Assembly (NCBI GenBank): GCA_022605425.2
Contig: JAKIMF020000007.1
Span: 1-64,000, forward strand
Reading direction: 5' to 3'
Length of the DNA stretch: 64,000 nucleotides
Source: Hamiltosporidium tvaerminnensis
Taxonomy: Eukaryota > Microsporidia > Dubosqiidae
The translations under genes were made by a program, and so were the position numbers. The notes beneath the pieces were generated by a model. It was given only the letters and a program-made list of their open reading frames with translations, was not told where the DNA came from and searched no databases. Each line of letters starts with the position of its first letter. Position 1 is the stretch's first letter. Shown here one piece after another: positions 1 to 12,720 of this stretch.

Positions 1-210
1 CCCTAACCCTAACCCTAACCCTAACCCTAACCCTAACCCTAACCCTAACCCTAACCCTAACCCTAACCCTAACCCTAACCCTAACCCTAACCCTAACCCT
101 AACCCTAACCCTAACCCTAACCCTAACCCTAACCCTAACCCTAACCCTAACCCTAACCCTAACCCTAACCCTAACCCTAACCCTAACCCTAACCCTAACC
201 CTAACCCTAA

Positions 211-217
211 CCCCTAA
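211..217 (+). repeat. Variant telomere unit, CCCCTAA
   Basis: This single unit carries one extra C and shifts the array phase by one base. It is either a telomerase slippage product or a homopolymer sequencing error. The sequence cannot distinguish these. Confidence 0.9.
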
Positions 218-505
218 CCCTAACCCTAACCCTAACCCTAACCCTAACCCTAACCCTAACCCTAACCCTAACCCTAACCCTAACCCTAACCCTAACCCTA
301 ACCCTAACCCTAACCCTAACCCTAACCCTAACCCTAACCCTAACCCTAACCCTAACCCTAACCCTAACCCTAACCCTAACCCTAACCCTAACCCTAACCC
401 TAACCCTAACCCTAACCCTAACCCTAACCCTAACCCTAACCCTAACCCTAACCCTAACCCTAACCCTAACCCTAACCCTAACCCTAACCCTAACCCTAAC
501 CCTAA

Positions 506-510
506 CCTAA
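506..510 (+). repeat. Variant telomere unit, CCTAA
   Basis: This single unit lacks one C and restores the phase lost at 211-217. Every other unit from 511 to 1638 is canonical. As with the other variant, a real variant and a read error are both possible. Confidence 0.9.
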
Positions 511-1638
511 CCCTAACCCTAACCCTAACCCTAACCCTAACCCTAACCCTAACCCTAACCCTAACCCTAACCCTAACCCTAACCCTAACCCTAACCCTAA
601 CCCTAACCCTAACCCTAACCCTAACCCTAACCCTAACCCTAACCCTAACCCTAACCCTAACCCTAACCCTAACCCTAACCCTAACCCTAACCCTAACCCT
701 AACCCTAACCCTAACCCTAACCCTAACCCTAACCCTAACCCTAACCCTAACCCTAACCCTAACCCTAACCCTAACCCTAACCCTAACCCTAACCCTAACC
801 CTAACCCTAACCCTAACCCTAACCCTAACCCTAACCCTAACCCTAACCCTAACCCTAACCCTAACCCTAACCCTAACCCTAACCCTAACCCTAACCCTAA
901 CCCTAACCCTAACCCTAACCCTAACCCTAACCCTAACCCTAACCCTAACCCTAACCCTAACCCTAACCCTAACCCTAACCCTAACCCTAACCCTAACCCT
1001 AACCCTAACCCTAACCCTAACCCTAACCCTAACCCTAACCCTAACCCTAACCCTAACCCTAACCCTAACCCTAACCCTAACCCTAACCCTAACCCTAACC
1101 CTAACCCTAACCCTAACCCTAACCCTAACCCTAACCCTAACCCTAACCCTAACCCTAACCCTAACCCTAACCCTAACCCTAACCCTAACCCTAACCCTAA
1201 CCCTAACCCTAACCCTAACCCTAACCCTAACCCTAACCCTAACCCTAACCCTAACCCTAACCCTAACCCTAACCCTAACCCTAACCCTAACCCTAACCCT
1301 AACCCTAACCCTAACCCTAACCCTAACCCTAACCCTAACCCTAACCCTAACCCTAACCCTAACCCTAACCCTAACCCTAACCCTAACCCTAACCCTAACC
1401 CTAACCCTAACCCTAACCCTAACCCTAACCCTAACCCTAACCCTAACCCTAACCCTAACCCTAACCCTAACCCTAACCCTAACCCTAACCCTAACCCTAA
1501 CCCTAACCCTAACCCTAACCCTAACCCTAACCCTAACCCTAACCCTAACCCTAACCCTAACCCTAACCCTAACCCTAACCCTAACCCTAACCCTAACCCT
1601 AACCCTAACCCTAACCCTAACCCTAACCCTAACCCTAA

Positions 1639-4100
1639 TGATCAGATATGTTAAGCTGTGGATTTCTAAAAGAAACACAGTAAATGTTATATGCAATGAG
1701 AATTATATAAATGTAAATTTATAATCTTTTTGGATCGAGACCGGTAAACTCATCTTAATGACAATTTGGAAATATTCGGATAAAAAAGATCCTGATATTA
1801 CCAAGAGCAAAATTATAAAGTAAATAAAATTTATGGGGAAACTCTAATGTTTGAATTAGAAAAAGGCAGTATAATTATCCTAGTCTGAACAAGAAACCTT
1901 TGTGTTTCTTATAGGTAATATAATAGTTAAAATTTTAGGCAAAGAAAAATAACTTACGTTTGATCCAAATAAACTGAACATAGTTCAATAAATCGATTTA
2001 AACTTAGTTTGAATTCCCTTGTGAAATAATAGATTATACATATGTGATTTAGGACATATTTTATTATAATAGCATTCACAGAAACCTCGTTTATAAGTTG
2101 TCATATATTTATGAAATTATAGAATCATTGCTTTGAAACTCTGATTTGTAGTTAAGAACCTAAACTTTAAATCAGTTAGAATTATTTAGCTTTCTAAAAA
2201 AGCAATGCATTATAGCTTAATTAATTCTATAACACAAGGCGAAGTCTTAAGGATTTGATACATACCTTTTCTTTCTAATTTCCTATAATAACGGATACAA
2301 AAATGATCGAATCATCTCTTTAGTTAATTACACATCTGATATATTGATTTTAGGTTACTACAATCTTGAAATGCTGTTATATAGGACCCGCGAGTATTGA
2401 AATACATCATAATTCGAACAATCTAAAACTAATTTGATACCTTTGCTTTAGGCACTATCCTCATTTTATGATTCAAAAAAACTTTTTAAATTTAAAGATT
2501 ATTCTATGTGTTTAGAAATTAAAAATCAAAATCGTAAATTTTTTATGCAGGATTGAAAGCATATAACAACAAATATAGACAAAATATAAAATTCATTTAT
2601 TTAAAGATCTGATATGACAAGGCTAGTTACTAAGCGCATAGGAGACTTAAACCTAATGTTGAATTCGCTTTTAAATATTTTTTTAATCAAGAAAAGGCTA
2701 GAATTTTTGCATCAGAAGTTACTTTAGGCACCAAAGAACTTCGTATTGGAAAGAAAAATTAATAGAATTCAATAACTCAATTCTAAAGCATTTGAAACTC
2801 AAGCGGAAATACTCGAGATGATTAAATACAATATTTTATACAAGCGAAAGTAAAATAATTAAGAAATTAACAAATTAATTAAATTTCGAAAATTTTAGAT
2901 TGATGGTTAAGGTATACTAAACTAAAATTTTGTGAAATTGCATTGTAATATAAGTTATCTAACCAGAATTGATCATTTATTTTAATTCATATAGACTACT
3001 ATATCTATTTATTCAAAAGAAGGCATTTTAAATTACGAACAGACAAGAAATATTGTTTTAGAATGAATACTTACACACACTAAATAAATATTTTAAAAAA
3101 AGAAATTAAATTGATCTTATACGTACAAATGTGATTCAAGAAGCATGAAAAATCTTTTGTCTGAAATTGAAGTGACTTAAGGATAATGAATGAAATGTTT
3201 CTATTTACTCTATAATATTTTCATTTGAAAGTCTTTTCAATTTTAATATTCCTTAAAAGCGAAACCAACAGCGTGAAAAAGAAATATGGTTCATACTTAC
3301 TAATATTATTACTAAAACTACTAGAAAATCGATGCAAAAAATTATGGTTTCATACATAAGGTATAGTTTAGATTGTACATAGATAGTTTTTTATAAAGAC
3401 AAGTAAGTTAAATCATCTGCTAGTAGACGGAAATATTCCACAACAAAGCATTGCTGTTCTTTTTCGGGTAAAATATATAAGCGTTTATATGACTAACTTT
3501 GTTGAAATGAAATTCTGCGAGAAATATATCAAATTTAAAAGGCATTCTATGGAATATATGATATTATAGGCAAGTCTTTTTATAGAAAGGAGTTATACAA
3601 TTACAGAAGAACTCAAAGATTTTAACTCGGAGATGAACCTAAAGAATTTAAACGGTGCTTAATCTTATCCTCGCACTGTTTAATATATCATTAGCTTGTA
3701 TAAATGAGTATATACTGACAGGCATAATAAAAATATATTTATATACAAAGAAGATATTTGCTGTGGGTAACAGCAGTAAAACGAATAAGATTTTTTTTGG
3801 GGTGCAGGAAAATATGCAAGAGATACTTAGCCTCAATATTAACGATAAATGATTATATAATGCTCCAAAGATTTGAAAATAAACCTAAGTCTTAACTTTC
3901 TGGATACTAAATATGTAAGATTACACGATTTATTGGTCGTATATGAATGATTTCGTTATGAATATGGCTCTTGAAACCCTATGTTAAAATCTATAAAGTA
4001 GCAGAACGTTTACCAAATTCGGTTACAATAAGATTCCACGATGATAACATGGAATACTACAGAATGCTTCTTAAGGTTTTATAATTTTATATATAACCCC
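1639..4100. other. Telomere-adjacent sequence, no gene found
   Basis: The first 2.4 kb inside the telomere has fewer homopolymer runs and slightly more G and C than the sequence that follows. Short protein-like stretches occur in several frames, for example plus-strand 3585-3662 and the overlapping open frames of about 60 codons at 3655-3852 (+) and 3648-3836 (-). None continues or shows a family motif. No telomere-associated tandem repeat is visible. It may be decayed coding or transposon sequence, but nothing shows this directly. Confidence 0.5.
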
Positions 4101-7100
4101 ATATAGACAATCATATGTATCTAATCTCTGTAAGTATTTCCTTCTTTGAAGCTTTGGATATAAATAAAATTAAATGATATAGTATGATTTTTAAGTTCAT
4201 AGAAAAACACATAGCCTATATTGCACTTTGTTTCTTATATATAATATATTATAAAGGCCATTTAAAACTACGCTTTCGCTAACATACAGAATAATCAATG
4301 ATAATGTATTTACTATTTATATCAATTCATTTCAAAAAAAAAACACAAAAATATCCAAATATTTTCTAAAAAAACAATTTATGCTCATTTACAATAAATG
4401 TATGATAGAAACAGAAATATTTTTTAAAATATAAAAATCTGTAGTTTTTACGATTTTAAGCAATAAGGATGAAGCATTTGGAATTTTGTTTCAGACTTTA
4501 CATGATAATTAAGATTTTATGACCATACCGGAATTACCAAGAAAATCCGAATTTTAAACCATGAAATGTCCAGTCTTAACAAAAAAAAACTTCATAGCCT
4601 AGTACATTCTTAAAAAATAAAAATAATTTATTTAGTATTTAAAAATTATTAACATGGATACTTAGTTTAAGAATGAAATTTTTTATACATAAAATTTATT
4701 ATTTTCTTATTTAAGAATCATAGGAATGATATCTTGGTATCCGAAAGAAACCGCTAAACAATATATCTACCATGTGCCTTTTTTATTTTTTATAATATCT
4801 AAAACATCTCGATTAGTGGAATACATATTGCTTTTCTTATGTGTAGTATTATCTCGTCAGGGTAAAAATTCTCAGTACGATAAGATGTAAGAAAAGCAAT
4901 TTTTTAAAATATTAATAGGAGGAGTGTACAAAATATAATCGTGAAAATAAATTATTATGGGTTTATAGGTAAAGGAATTATATAGAAGGAATATGTTAAT
5001 GGTGTGGTTCCATATGCCAGAGGAACAATAATTTCTAAGTGATTATAACTATTCTACGGGTTTCGAACCAAGTATAAATACAAAGTTTCGGGTTTTATCA
5101 CCTTTATTCTAGTCTTTAATACAATTTTTGGATTTATATTTTTTAATTAAATTTCTACTGTATAAAAATTTTATACTACACCTAGTTCTTTCGTGAAGTT
5201 GCCAGATGTTCTTGTCCTTTCTTTGACATCTATTCCTATTCATGTATGCTTTATTATATTCAAATAATTTTTGATTCGAATTAGAAGGCTTTCGTTTTTT
5301 GCTTTTATATTTATTTTTTAGAAATGCAAAAATATTAGTAATATCTTAAAGGGAATCAGATTTAAATATTATGTCAATTAAAACGAAGAAGTGGTTTTGA
5401 AAATGCAAGAAAACAAGAGAATGCTACACGTGTAATAAATATTACTATTTTTTTTGGTTTTACTGTTTGTTTATGTATTTTTAAATATTATAACTTTTTT
5501 TTAATTTTTCCAAGTTTGTATATTTCATTACTATCTATATATGTCTAAAATATTTTAAAGTTAAAGGATTTAGATAAATAAAAGGAAAAAAAAAGAACTG
5601 TTTTAGAAAAAAAGAGAAATATTAATATCAATAGCCATGCAGGAAATGAATCACTGCTTAGGATTTTTTTTCTTATATTTTTAGTTTTTGCTAAATTTAA
5701 TCCCAATAAAAATATTCTGGTTTTTAATTATTAGAATTTTTCGTCTTTCGTGAATACAACTATTATTGATTTTTGATTGTTTTATTTTTCATCTTTTTTT
5801 ATTTTTAAATTGTTATTCATTTCATGTCTCTATATATTAAATTATTTATTTACGAAATTATATCTTATATTATATTTTATTTTTTATATTTTTTATGTTA
5901 TTTAAATTTTTTTGATTATGATTTTATAATTCAATTTCGTTATACCAATATTTTTGGTTGGTTTTTAACGCCTATCTTATTTCATAATTTGTTTTTTCGA
6001 TATACATACATATATTATATGTAAAAATTCGAGTAAAAACTTTTTAAGAAATATTTTTTATGTAAACGTAGTCAAAAAAAATATATTTTAAAGAGATAAC
6101 TTATAAATGTTTTTTGACTATTATATATCTATATGTAAGAGGTCAAAAAATTAATGCGAAAAACAATTTGTGATTCATATTGTTTTTCGTTCATAATACA
6201 AATGTCGCTTTTCGTAGTTTCTACGAATTGTATTCTAATAAAAAAATTTTACTTTAAATTTTGAATCATTTTTTTAAAAATTTTAATTTAAAAATAATAT
6301 CTGACCGTTTATACTAAAAACTCAAAATATTTTCTTTTTCTATATACTATTTTACTCTCAATTCAACTGACAATAAAACAGAAACTACTTTTGAGCTATT
6401 TTTATTTGAATTTGGGAATATTATAGGTTTTCTAACTTTCCAAATGACAATCTTCAACGATATATTATTCTTAAAAAAATAAATTATTAATTTAACTATA
6501 TGTTTTAAATAATTTAATATTAGTATCTGTAAATTTAATCAAACAGATATAAAAACATCAAGAAAATTTAATCTTTGAATAAAGACATACGTTTATTTAC
6601 TGTTCTTATAAATTTTCTCACTTTAATATTATGTAACAAGTAATTAAAATATTTTGACCATTTTTTCTATCTAAAAAAAATAAAAAAGCCATATATTTTT
6701 TCCTAATTTTGATTTTAGCAACGGAGTTAATGCTTAATATTTTAATCAAATTGCAAATAAAAGGATTTTCTATTCTTTAAAAAACAATTTATAAATCAAT
6801 ACTTTAGGGTTATTGAGGATTTTCCCCTTTGAGTTTATAGATCCTATACATAAACACCATAATATAATATGATCACTAATATATAATGTTTGAGAGAACG
6901 ACAATTATAATAATGCTTAAAAATGCAAGCCATTATAATTTCAAAATAATATTGAATCATCGAAGGATTAAAAAGAAATCTGTAGATTTTAAGCAGAGAA
7001 GTATCAAAATTTTAAACTTAATTTTGCAAAAATACAAAAAAAAATAAAAAAAAACCAAATATGTTGTCAAGATTTTTTTAAAACCATTTATACTCAAATT

Positions 7101-7260
7101 AGATGTGAAAAACGCTATGTCTAATTATTTTTCTCTGCATTATTCTTTAAAATTTGTTTGAATTGTTAATTCTAGTGTCTAAAGTCTGGATTATCCTAAA
7201 AATTTGTTTTACCTTCTGGCATATTATAATATAATCTGCAAATATACTGAACTATAGTAA
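4101..7260. other. AT-rich sequence without recognisable content
   Basis: Rich in A and T runs and low in complexity in places. The largest open frame (5824-6024, +, 66 codons) is almost entirely Phe, Tyr, Ile and Leu, as AT-rich noncoding DNA translates. The stretch near 6220-6310 shares wording with 39105-39210, including AATTGTATTCTAATAAAAAA, which may indicate a very old shared repeat. Confidence 0.5.
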
Positions 7261-7266
7261 CCTTAT

Positions 7267-7600
7267 TTCTCAATCATGTCGGAATCCGAATTGGCTTGAA
7301 AGATTCTCTGCTTTCTTAAGAGGTGAATAAAAAGGACTGGTTTTTCGGGTTGTTGTTTTGCGTAGGACTAACAAAATAACCTTTAGAACTATCATTTTGG
7401 GAACCAGAAAGAGTAAACGAATCAACTATAGAAAGACTGGAGGGTGGCTTTGCCATAACAAGCCAAGTTGTTTGCAGGGCTGTACTGTTAAATGATGAAG
7501 AAAAAATTGTCTTTGGATTACTAGTGAGAGTTTATCAACTAGTTTGTTTACTCATTTTATTATTGAGCAAATATGTTTGGTCTTTATTGTGATATAAACT
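7267..7600 (+). pseudogene. Possible zinc-ribbon transposase relic (ISXO2/Merlin-like?)
   Basis: A GC-richer island just upstream of repeat R1. The plus frame is open from 7331 to two adjacent stops at 7493-7498 (54 codons) and ends in a Lys/Arg-rich stretch followed by GGWLCHNKPSCLQGCTVK. An aromatic residue before Cys, then Cys about six residues later, and a basic stretch resembles the second half of the zinc ribbon that opens ISXO2/IS1595 (Merlin) transposases. The next frame continues with SLSTSLFTHFIIEQ, in the place where that family has a Ser-Phe-Phe stretch and a hydrophobic helix. A FLYWCH-type zinc finger is an alternative. No DDE catalytic core is seen. The resemblance is weak and judged by eye; what is certain is only a short, GC-richer, broken frame. 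Confidence 0.3.
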
Positions 7601-7639
7601 GATACTTTGGGTGTTTTTTAGGGTATAATATTAAGTTGG

Positions 7640-10200
7640 TTGTATTCATAAAAGTTAATTTTTTAAATCTATCTTTTATTTAAAAGCTTAATAAATTTTA
7701 ATTTTATTATCATTTTTTCAATCTATAATTCTTTTAAGTGTATTATTTCGATTTTTTCGTTGGCTTAGCCATTTTTTCTAAGTTTAGAATATTCTTTTAT
7801 ATCCAGTTTGTTTTGCTTAAATTTATTTTGGTGATACTTTTATATACTTTTTTTCAATTTTGAGTTTTTTATTCAACCCTACCTTTTTAGTTTTGCATAT
7901 ATTTTTTTAGAGCATTCGCCTTTTTTTCATTGCTCGTTCTACTTTGATACTTGCAAAAGCAGTTTCTCAACTTGTAAAACCTGTATATTTGTTTCAACCT
8001 TCGATTTTCAAAATAAAGTGGTTCATATTTCTTAATAAAGTCTCATTTTATTTTATCTGGATAGATTATATTAATTTTATAATCATTTAGCTTCAAATTT
8101 ATTATTTCATATCAATATGTAATATTTCAAACTATTTTATAAGTATTATTTTTTCTTATAGGACTTTAAGGGGGTAACCTTAATAAACTTATAAAATTTA
8201 CCATAATTGGAAGTTTTTGTGCATTAGGTATTGGTAGTTTTTTTTGTGTTTATAGAATATTTGGACTATTAAAACATTATCTCAGTATCTTAAAATATGA
8301 TTTTCTAATCTTTGTCATAATACGTTGTGTTTAACCTAAATATGGCCATATTAAAATTACCGAAATGGTGCTTAGAAGCCCTCAATATATTAATGGAAAC
8401 ATTTAGCATATAGGGTATTCATATGTAACTTTGGATTTCTAATAACCTCATATTATTACTTTATAAAAATTGAGCAAACTGCCAGGTATTATTATGTATT
8501 GCTTTTTGAGCTTAAAAAGAATATAGAGCCAATAAAAATAAGGATATACATCTGAAAAAACATTTAAGATTTATTGTATACTATTTTCAAGAGAATAGAG
8601 GAGAAATGTAATAATATTGCCTTTATTAAAATAAATTTAATATTCTCTATATTCATACAGACATGAAATTATTATTTAGTACTATAATCCATATTAATTA
8701 ATTTTAGTATGTAAATATCCTTAATATATCCATATAAATAAATAGTTTGTTTTTTTACTTTTTACCTTATTAAACTAACTTAAATTGTAATTATTATGAG
8801 TAATTGATTGTTTTTAATTATTTTATTAGGTTTTTTTTTAGCATTATATATTATATAGTAAGGTTTGCAGAATTATATCTAAATAAAATTGATAGTAAAA
8901 TAAAATCTTTTGAATAATAACATGATTTCTATTATACTAGTTATATATTAAAACAAAATTTAAATAAATGTTTTTACGTTAAGTATATGTCAATTTCAAT
9001 TTTCTTAACCCATTTCTCTTGTTTAGAGAAAATTCTACAAATAATTCTTAAAATAGTTTAATTCTGTTTAGTTTCGGTGTTAAACTTGTTTATGAAGTCG
9101 TACATACAATACAAAAAATATTTGAATTATTAATTTTTACCTGATATTTTGATTTTATTTTCAAAATAGATAATATTAAATAAATTTGTTTTTTCAAACT
9201 AAATTAAATACTCGTTTTTTACATATGCTCAGTTTTATTTTTATTTTTTCTATGAAAATCTACGAATTAGTTTTCAAACTTTTCAGAAATTAATTTTAAT
9301 GAAGTAATATAAGAAAAACGATGAAACTTTGATATTAAAATATATTTATAGATGAATATTATGTTAAAATAATTAAAAAAATAATGTATGTTTTAAAGTA
9401 GACGTTTATTCTAATTCAATAATTAAAATTCTATGATTGATTTTGTTGATTCAAATATTATATTATCAAATTATGATTTTTACACTTAAAATATAGAAAG
9501 AAAGACAATTGGTAATTCAAAACTTAAAAACGTATGAACAATTTTCGATTTTTTATCATCCGGCCTTGTATACATGTGCCTTAGCACTATCTCATTCTTA
9601 AACCTCTATTACCTAAGCAACTGTATAAAGATTTAACCTTTTTAAACGAAAAACTGTTTCCACAATCTACCGTCATATATTTTCCCAAAAAATTCGCAGC
9701 AAATTTATACATTTAAAACTATCCAGTCAGTTTGTATTATGGCAAACGCTAAATAAGGTTATTTACTTGTCTAGTTTATATAACATTCAAAAGGTAGTTG
9801 GAAGAATTATTCTGATCTTGTTCAAATCGATTTTACGAAATAGAAAATTTGTTCATTTAAAATATATTTAAAAATAACTCTACTAATATCAGAAACGCCT
9901 ATTACATAAACTCAAGGGTAAGGAGTCTACATTCAAAGGATTCACCTAGTCACGAATTTTCAGAGTGAATAACTTTACCATAAATAAATCGATAAAATAT
10001 ATTAGTTCCTGATTAGAGAAAATCCAAAAAAACCAATAACTATATTTAATTATTAATCATAATATCTTTTTGTTCAAACAATATCTTTCGGTTTTAGATC
10101 TTTAGCTACACACGCAATCATTTATATATATAAATGAATTAAGGCGCTTCAAAAGTCTTGTATTCTTAGTGAATAAATGTGTTATTTCCAAGCTAAAATG
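7640..10200 (+). repeat. Dispersed repeat R, copy R1
   Basis: Copy 1 of a direct repeat also found as R2, R3, R4 and a truncated copy at 30337. It matches the others in order: a block near 7930-8010 with TTGCAAAAGCAGTTTCTCAA; the core at 8181-8234; the block TAAATATGGCC near 8339; ATAACCTCATATTA followed by TGAGCAAACTGCCAGGTATT near 8442-8487; and the distal block with TACATGTGCCTTAGCACTATCT near 9572. The 5' boundary is uncertain. Unlike R2-R4 it runs on without a visible joint into D1. No terminal inverted repeats, target duplication or coding region was recognised. Confidence 0.75.
8181..8234 (+). repeat. Conserved core of repeat R1
   Basis: A block of about 50 bp around TAAACTTATAAAATTTACCA followed by TAATTGGAAGTTTTTGTG is nearly identical in four R copies, while the flanks differ by many substitutions and indels. 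It contains no open frame shared by all copies. Conservation of this kind suggests a functional site, recent gene conversion or chance retention. Confidence 0.8.
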
Positions 10201-12519
10201 AATTCTAAAATGAAGTATAGATTATCTATCTTAAGATATACCTTGCTGAAACATATGCAATATATTTATGATTTAACAATATACCCACTTGTTATAAAGA
10301 CAAATTATTTTTTTTGCCAAAATAGAATACTATTGTTCTAAGTAAATAAAAGATTTTTAATAAACTATTTCAAATATAATTAAAGAAACTAAGAGATATA
10401 TTAAAGCTTTTAAATTGTATGATATGTGGAGAGTAAATTTTATAAAATAGACCCTTGGATATTAAACCAAGAAATATGGATTAACTAAAGGCAAAAGATT
10501 ATTTTATTAAAAATTAGATGGGAAAGAATATCAAAAAGAAGTAATAAATAAAACCAGGAATGATCAAAGTTAATTAAAAACTTATAATCCTTTTTAGATA
10601 TAAAAATTCCAAGGACAATATACCAATTATAAATTATTTTATTTTTTTTATTTCTTGTAAACCAGTAATTTCTTTACATTTCTCTTCATCACAAATTCAA
10701 CCAATATTTTTAACTGTTCTCAAATTTATTACATGGGATTTTAAAGTGATCATCTGCAATTAAATGATTCTGATGTTTTCAAATATCAAATAAGCATTTT
10801 TTTTCACTTATCATAAATATTTTAACTTCAAACACTTCTAAAAATTAGATCTATTCAATCAAAAGTTCCGTTCTTTTTCTTCTTTATAGGGACATACAAA
10901 TATATTTCTTCTGAATTGAATTTGGTAAAACACATTACTTAAAGAAGGCGCGTTAAAAATTCAATATTTTACAATCAACTGAAAAAATTCTAAATGTGCT
11001 CAGTTGTAGCCGAAATTTCAATTGTGGTTAGTCTACTGTTCAAATAAAGTCTGAATTTGTTCAATGGCTTCTGAAAACTCTTCATAAACCTGGGATCAAA
11101 TATAAGCTAGTTACCAAAGTATTAGCCATTAGCTTACTTACCCCACCACCTTACCTCTTCTTTTTTTCTCAAAGTCATAAAATGAAAAATTTTATTCAAA
11201 TCAAAAAGAAAGAAAAGGAACACTTAAGATAGACACCACCTTTTTCATAAAAATGATACAGTGAATAATATAATAAAAAATCAAACTAAAATTCCAAATC
11301 ATTTGTTTAGTATAACTTTTGGGGCGTTGTGCTGAAATCCAAAAATATCTTAATATATTCCACTTCTCATATATTTTATCTTCGTGCAAACAACTTTAAA
11401 CAAGGAATTCATTAAGACCAAGGACATAATAAACATAATTTACCTTCACTGCCGCTGCTATTGAATCTATCTTTATGCTTTCTTTTCATCTGTTTCAATT
11501 TACATCTTCATTTCAATTTCTTCGATGCAAAATAATATTTTTATTAAAGAAACATATGGTAGAAATTTTTAATAAATATAAAGAAATTATTTTTAGAAAA
11601 AAAAAAAATCTTGGTGGATTTAATGCAAAGCAAAAACCAAAATATTAAAAAATATAAGGGTTTTATGAGGTTTTAATTTTTATTTTCTTGTTTCTAGAAT
11701 TCATCACTTTATCAGTATAATTTTATTTTAGTTATTTCACTTTCATATATAATCAATAAAACATTTTATCAATTTTTTATTGAAATTTTTAAAATTTTGT
11801 TTCTTCGCTAAAGATTTATATGTTTAAACAATTAATCCGTTCAGTACATGGATATATTCTATAAATACCAAAAAAAATTCTAATTCTCATAAATAGCGTC
11901 TATCTAAATCTATAAAATTATTTAAATGTACTTTTGCATGCTAAAATCATAAATATTGGTTTTTTGTATGTCTTAGAATAAACAATCTATTTTAATTGTT
12001 TTAGTATTCTTTAGTTAACTCATAACGTTCTAATATATAATCAGAATTAAAAAACCGGAATAAAAACTACAAAAAAAAATATTCATAGAATTAAAAAACA
12101 CATAAGAACTTATTTATCAACCAGTTTTTGATATTAAATAGAAATTTACACTGAAGACATTGCTTAGTATGAAATAGTTAAATAAGAGCTTCGACATATA
12201 AAACTATTTAAGATACCTCAAATTGAAAATTTAACACTCTAATATTTCTAATATTATCTTTCTGAACATTTTCTCTATGCTTGGTATGTAATATTTTCTA
12301 GGGTCTTTTTTATTTAATCCAATGAATTATTTAGTTTACTGCTATACTTTCAAAAATAACGCAAAAAAGATGTTAATAACAACACAATATAAAATAATAA
12401 TTAAAGTATTTAATTTGCAATATTTTAATTATTAAAATATTAAAATCTAATTAATCAGAAAAACTTGCTTTTTTAAAAGTTTAAATATAGTACATGTTTA
12501 TATAAAACAAGGTGAAGAG

Positions 12520-12720
12520 CTGATAAACATTAAAAACGATTTTGTGGGCAATAAGTGTGTGAAATTGTTGTGAAAATAATTGTTGACAATTTGGGTTGAC
12601 AAAACCACATTGAAACTATAGGCTAGCTTCATATATTCCTGGGTTAAAATAGATTAAAAGAGCAATTGTAAAATTTCCAGTTGTTATCCTTGACACCGAG
12701 AAGTAAAAGAGGAATGTAAT
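12520..12720 (+). other. GC-richer island inside D1, unidentified
   Basis: About 200 bp with less homopolymer and more G than its surroundings. No open frame of meaningful length and no motif could be read. It lies where D1 and D2 differ most, so it may be a fragment of a separate insertion. Confidence 0.3.

Larger units (their letters stand above)
1..1638 (+). repeat. Telomere array (CCCTAA)n
   Basis: Uninterrupted head-to-tail CCCTAA units, equivalent to 273 repeats, begin at the first base and stop at 1638, where the text changes at once to TGATCAGATATG. C-rich strand reading inward from the left end is the polarity of a true left telomere, so this is a chromosome end and not an interstitial array. 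Only two units deviate: a 7-mer at 211-217 and a 5-mer at 506-510. The purity up to the junction indicates telomerase-maintained repeats with no degenerate transition zone. TTAGGG-type repeats are shared by many fungi, animals and several protists, so the repeat alone does not identify the host. Confidence 0.98.

Noticed and set aside
3585-4110. Protein-like fragments next to the telomere that could be a subtelomeric gene family relic.
   Set aside because: Equally plausible fragments appear in two frames of the same strand and neither extends or shows a family motif.
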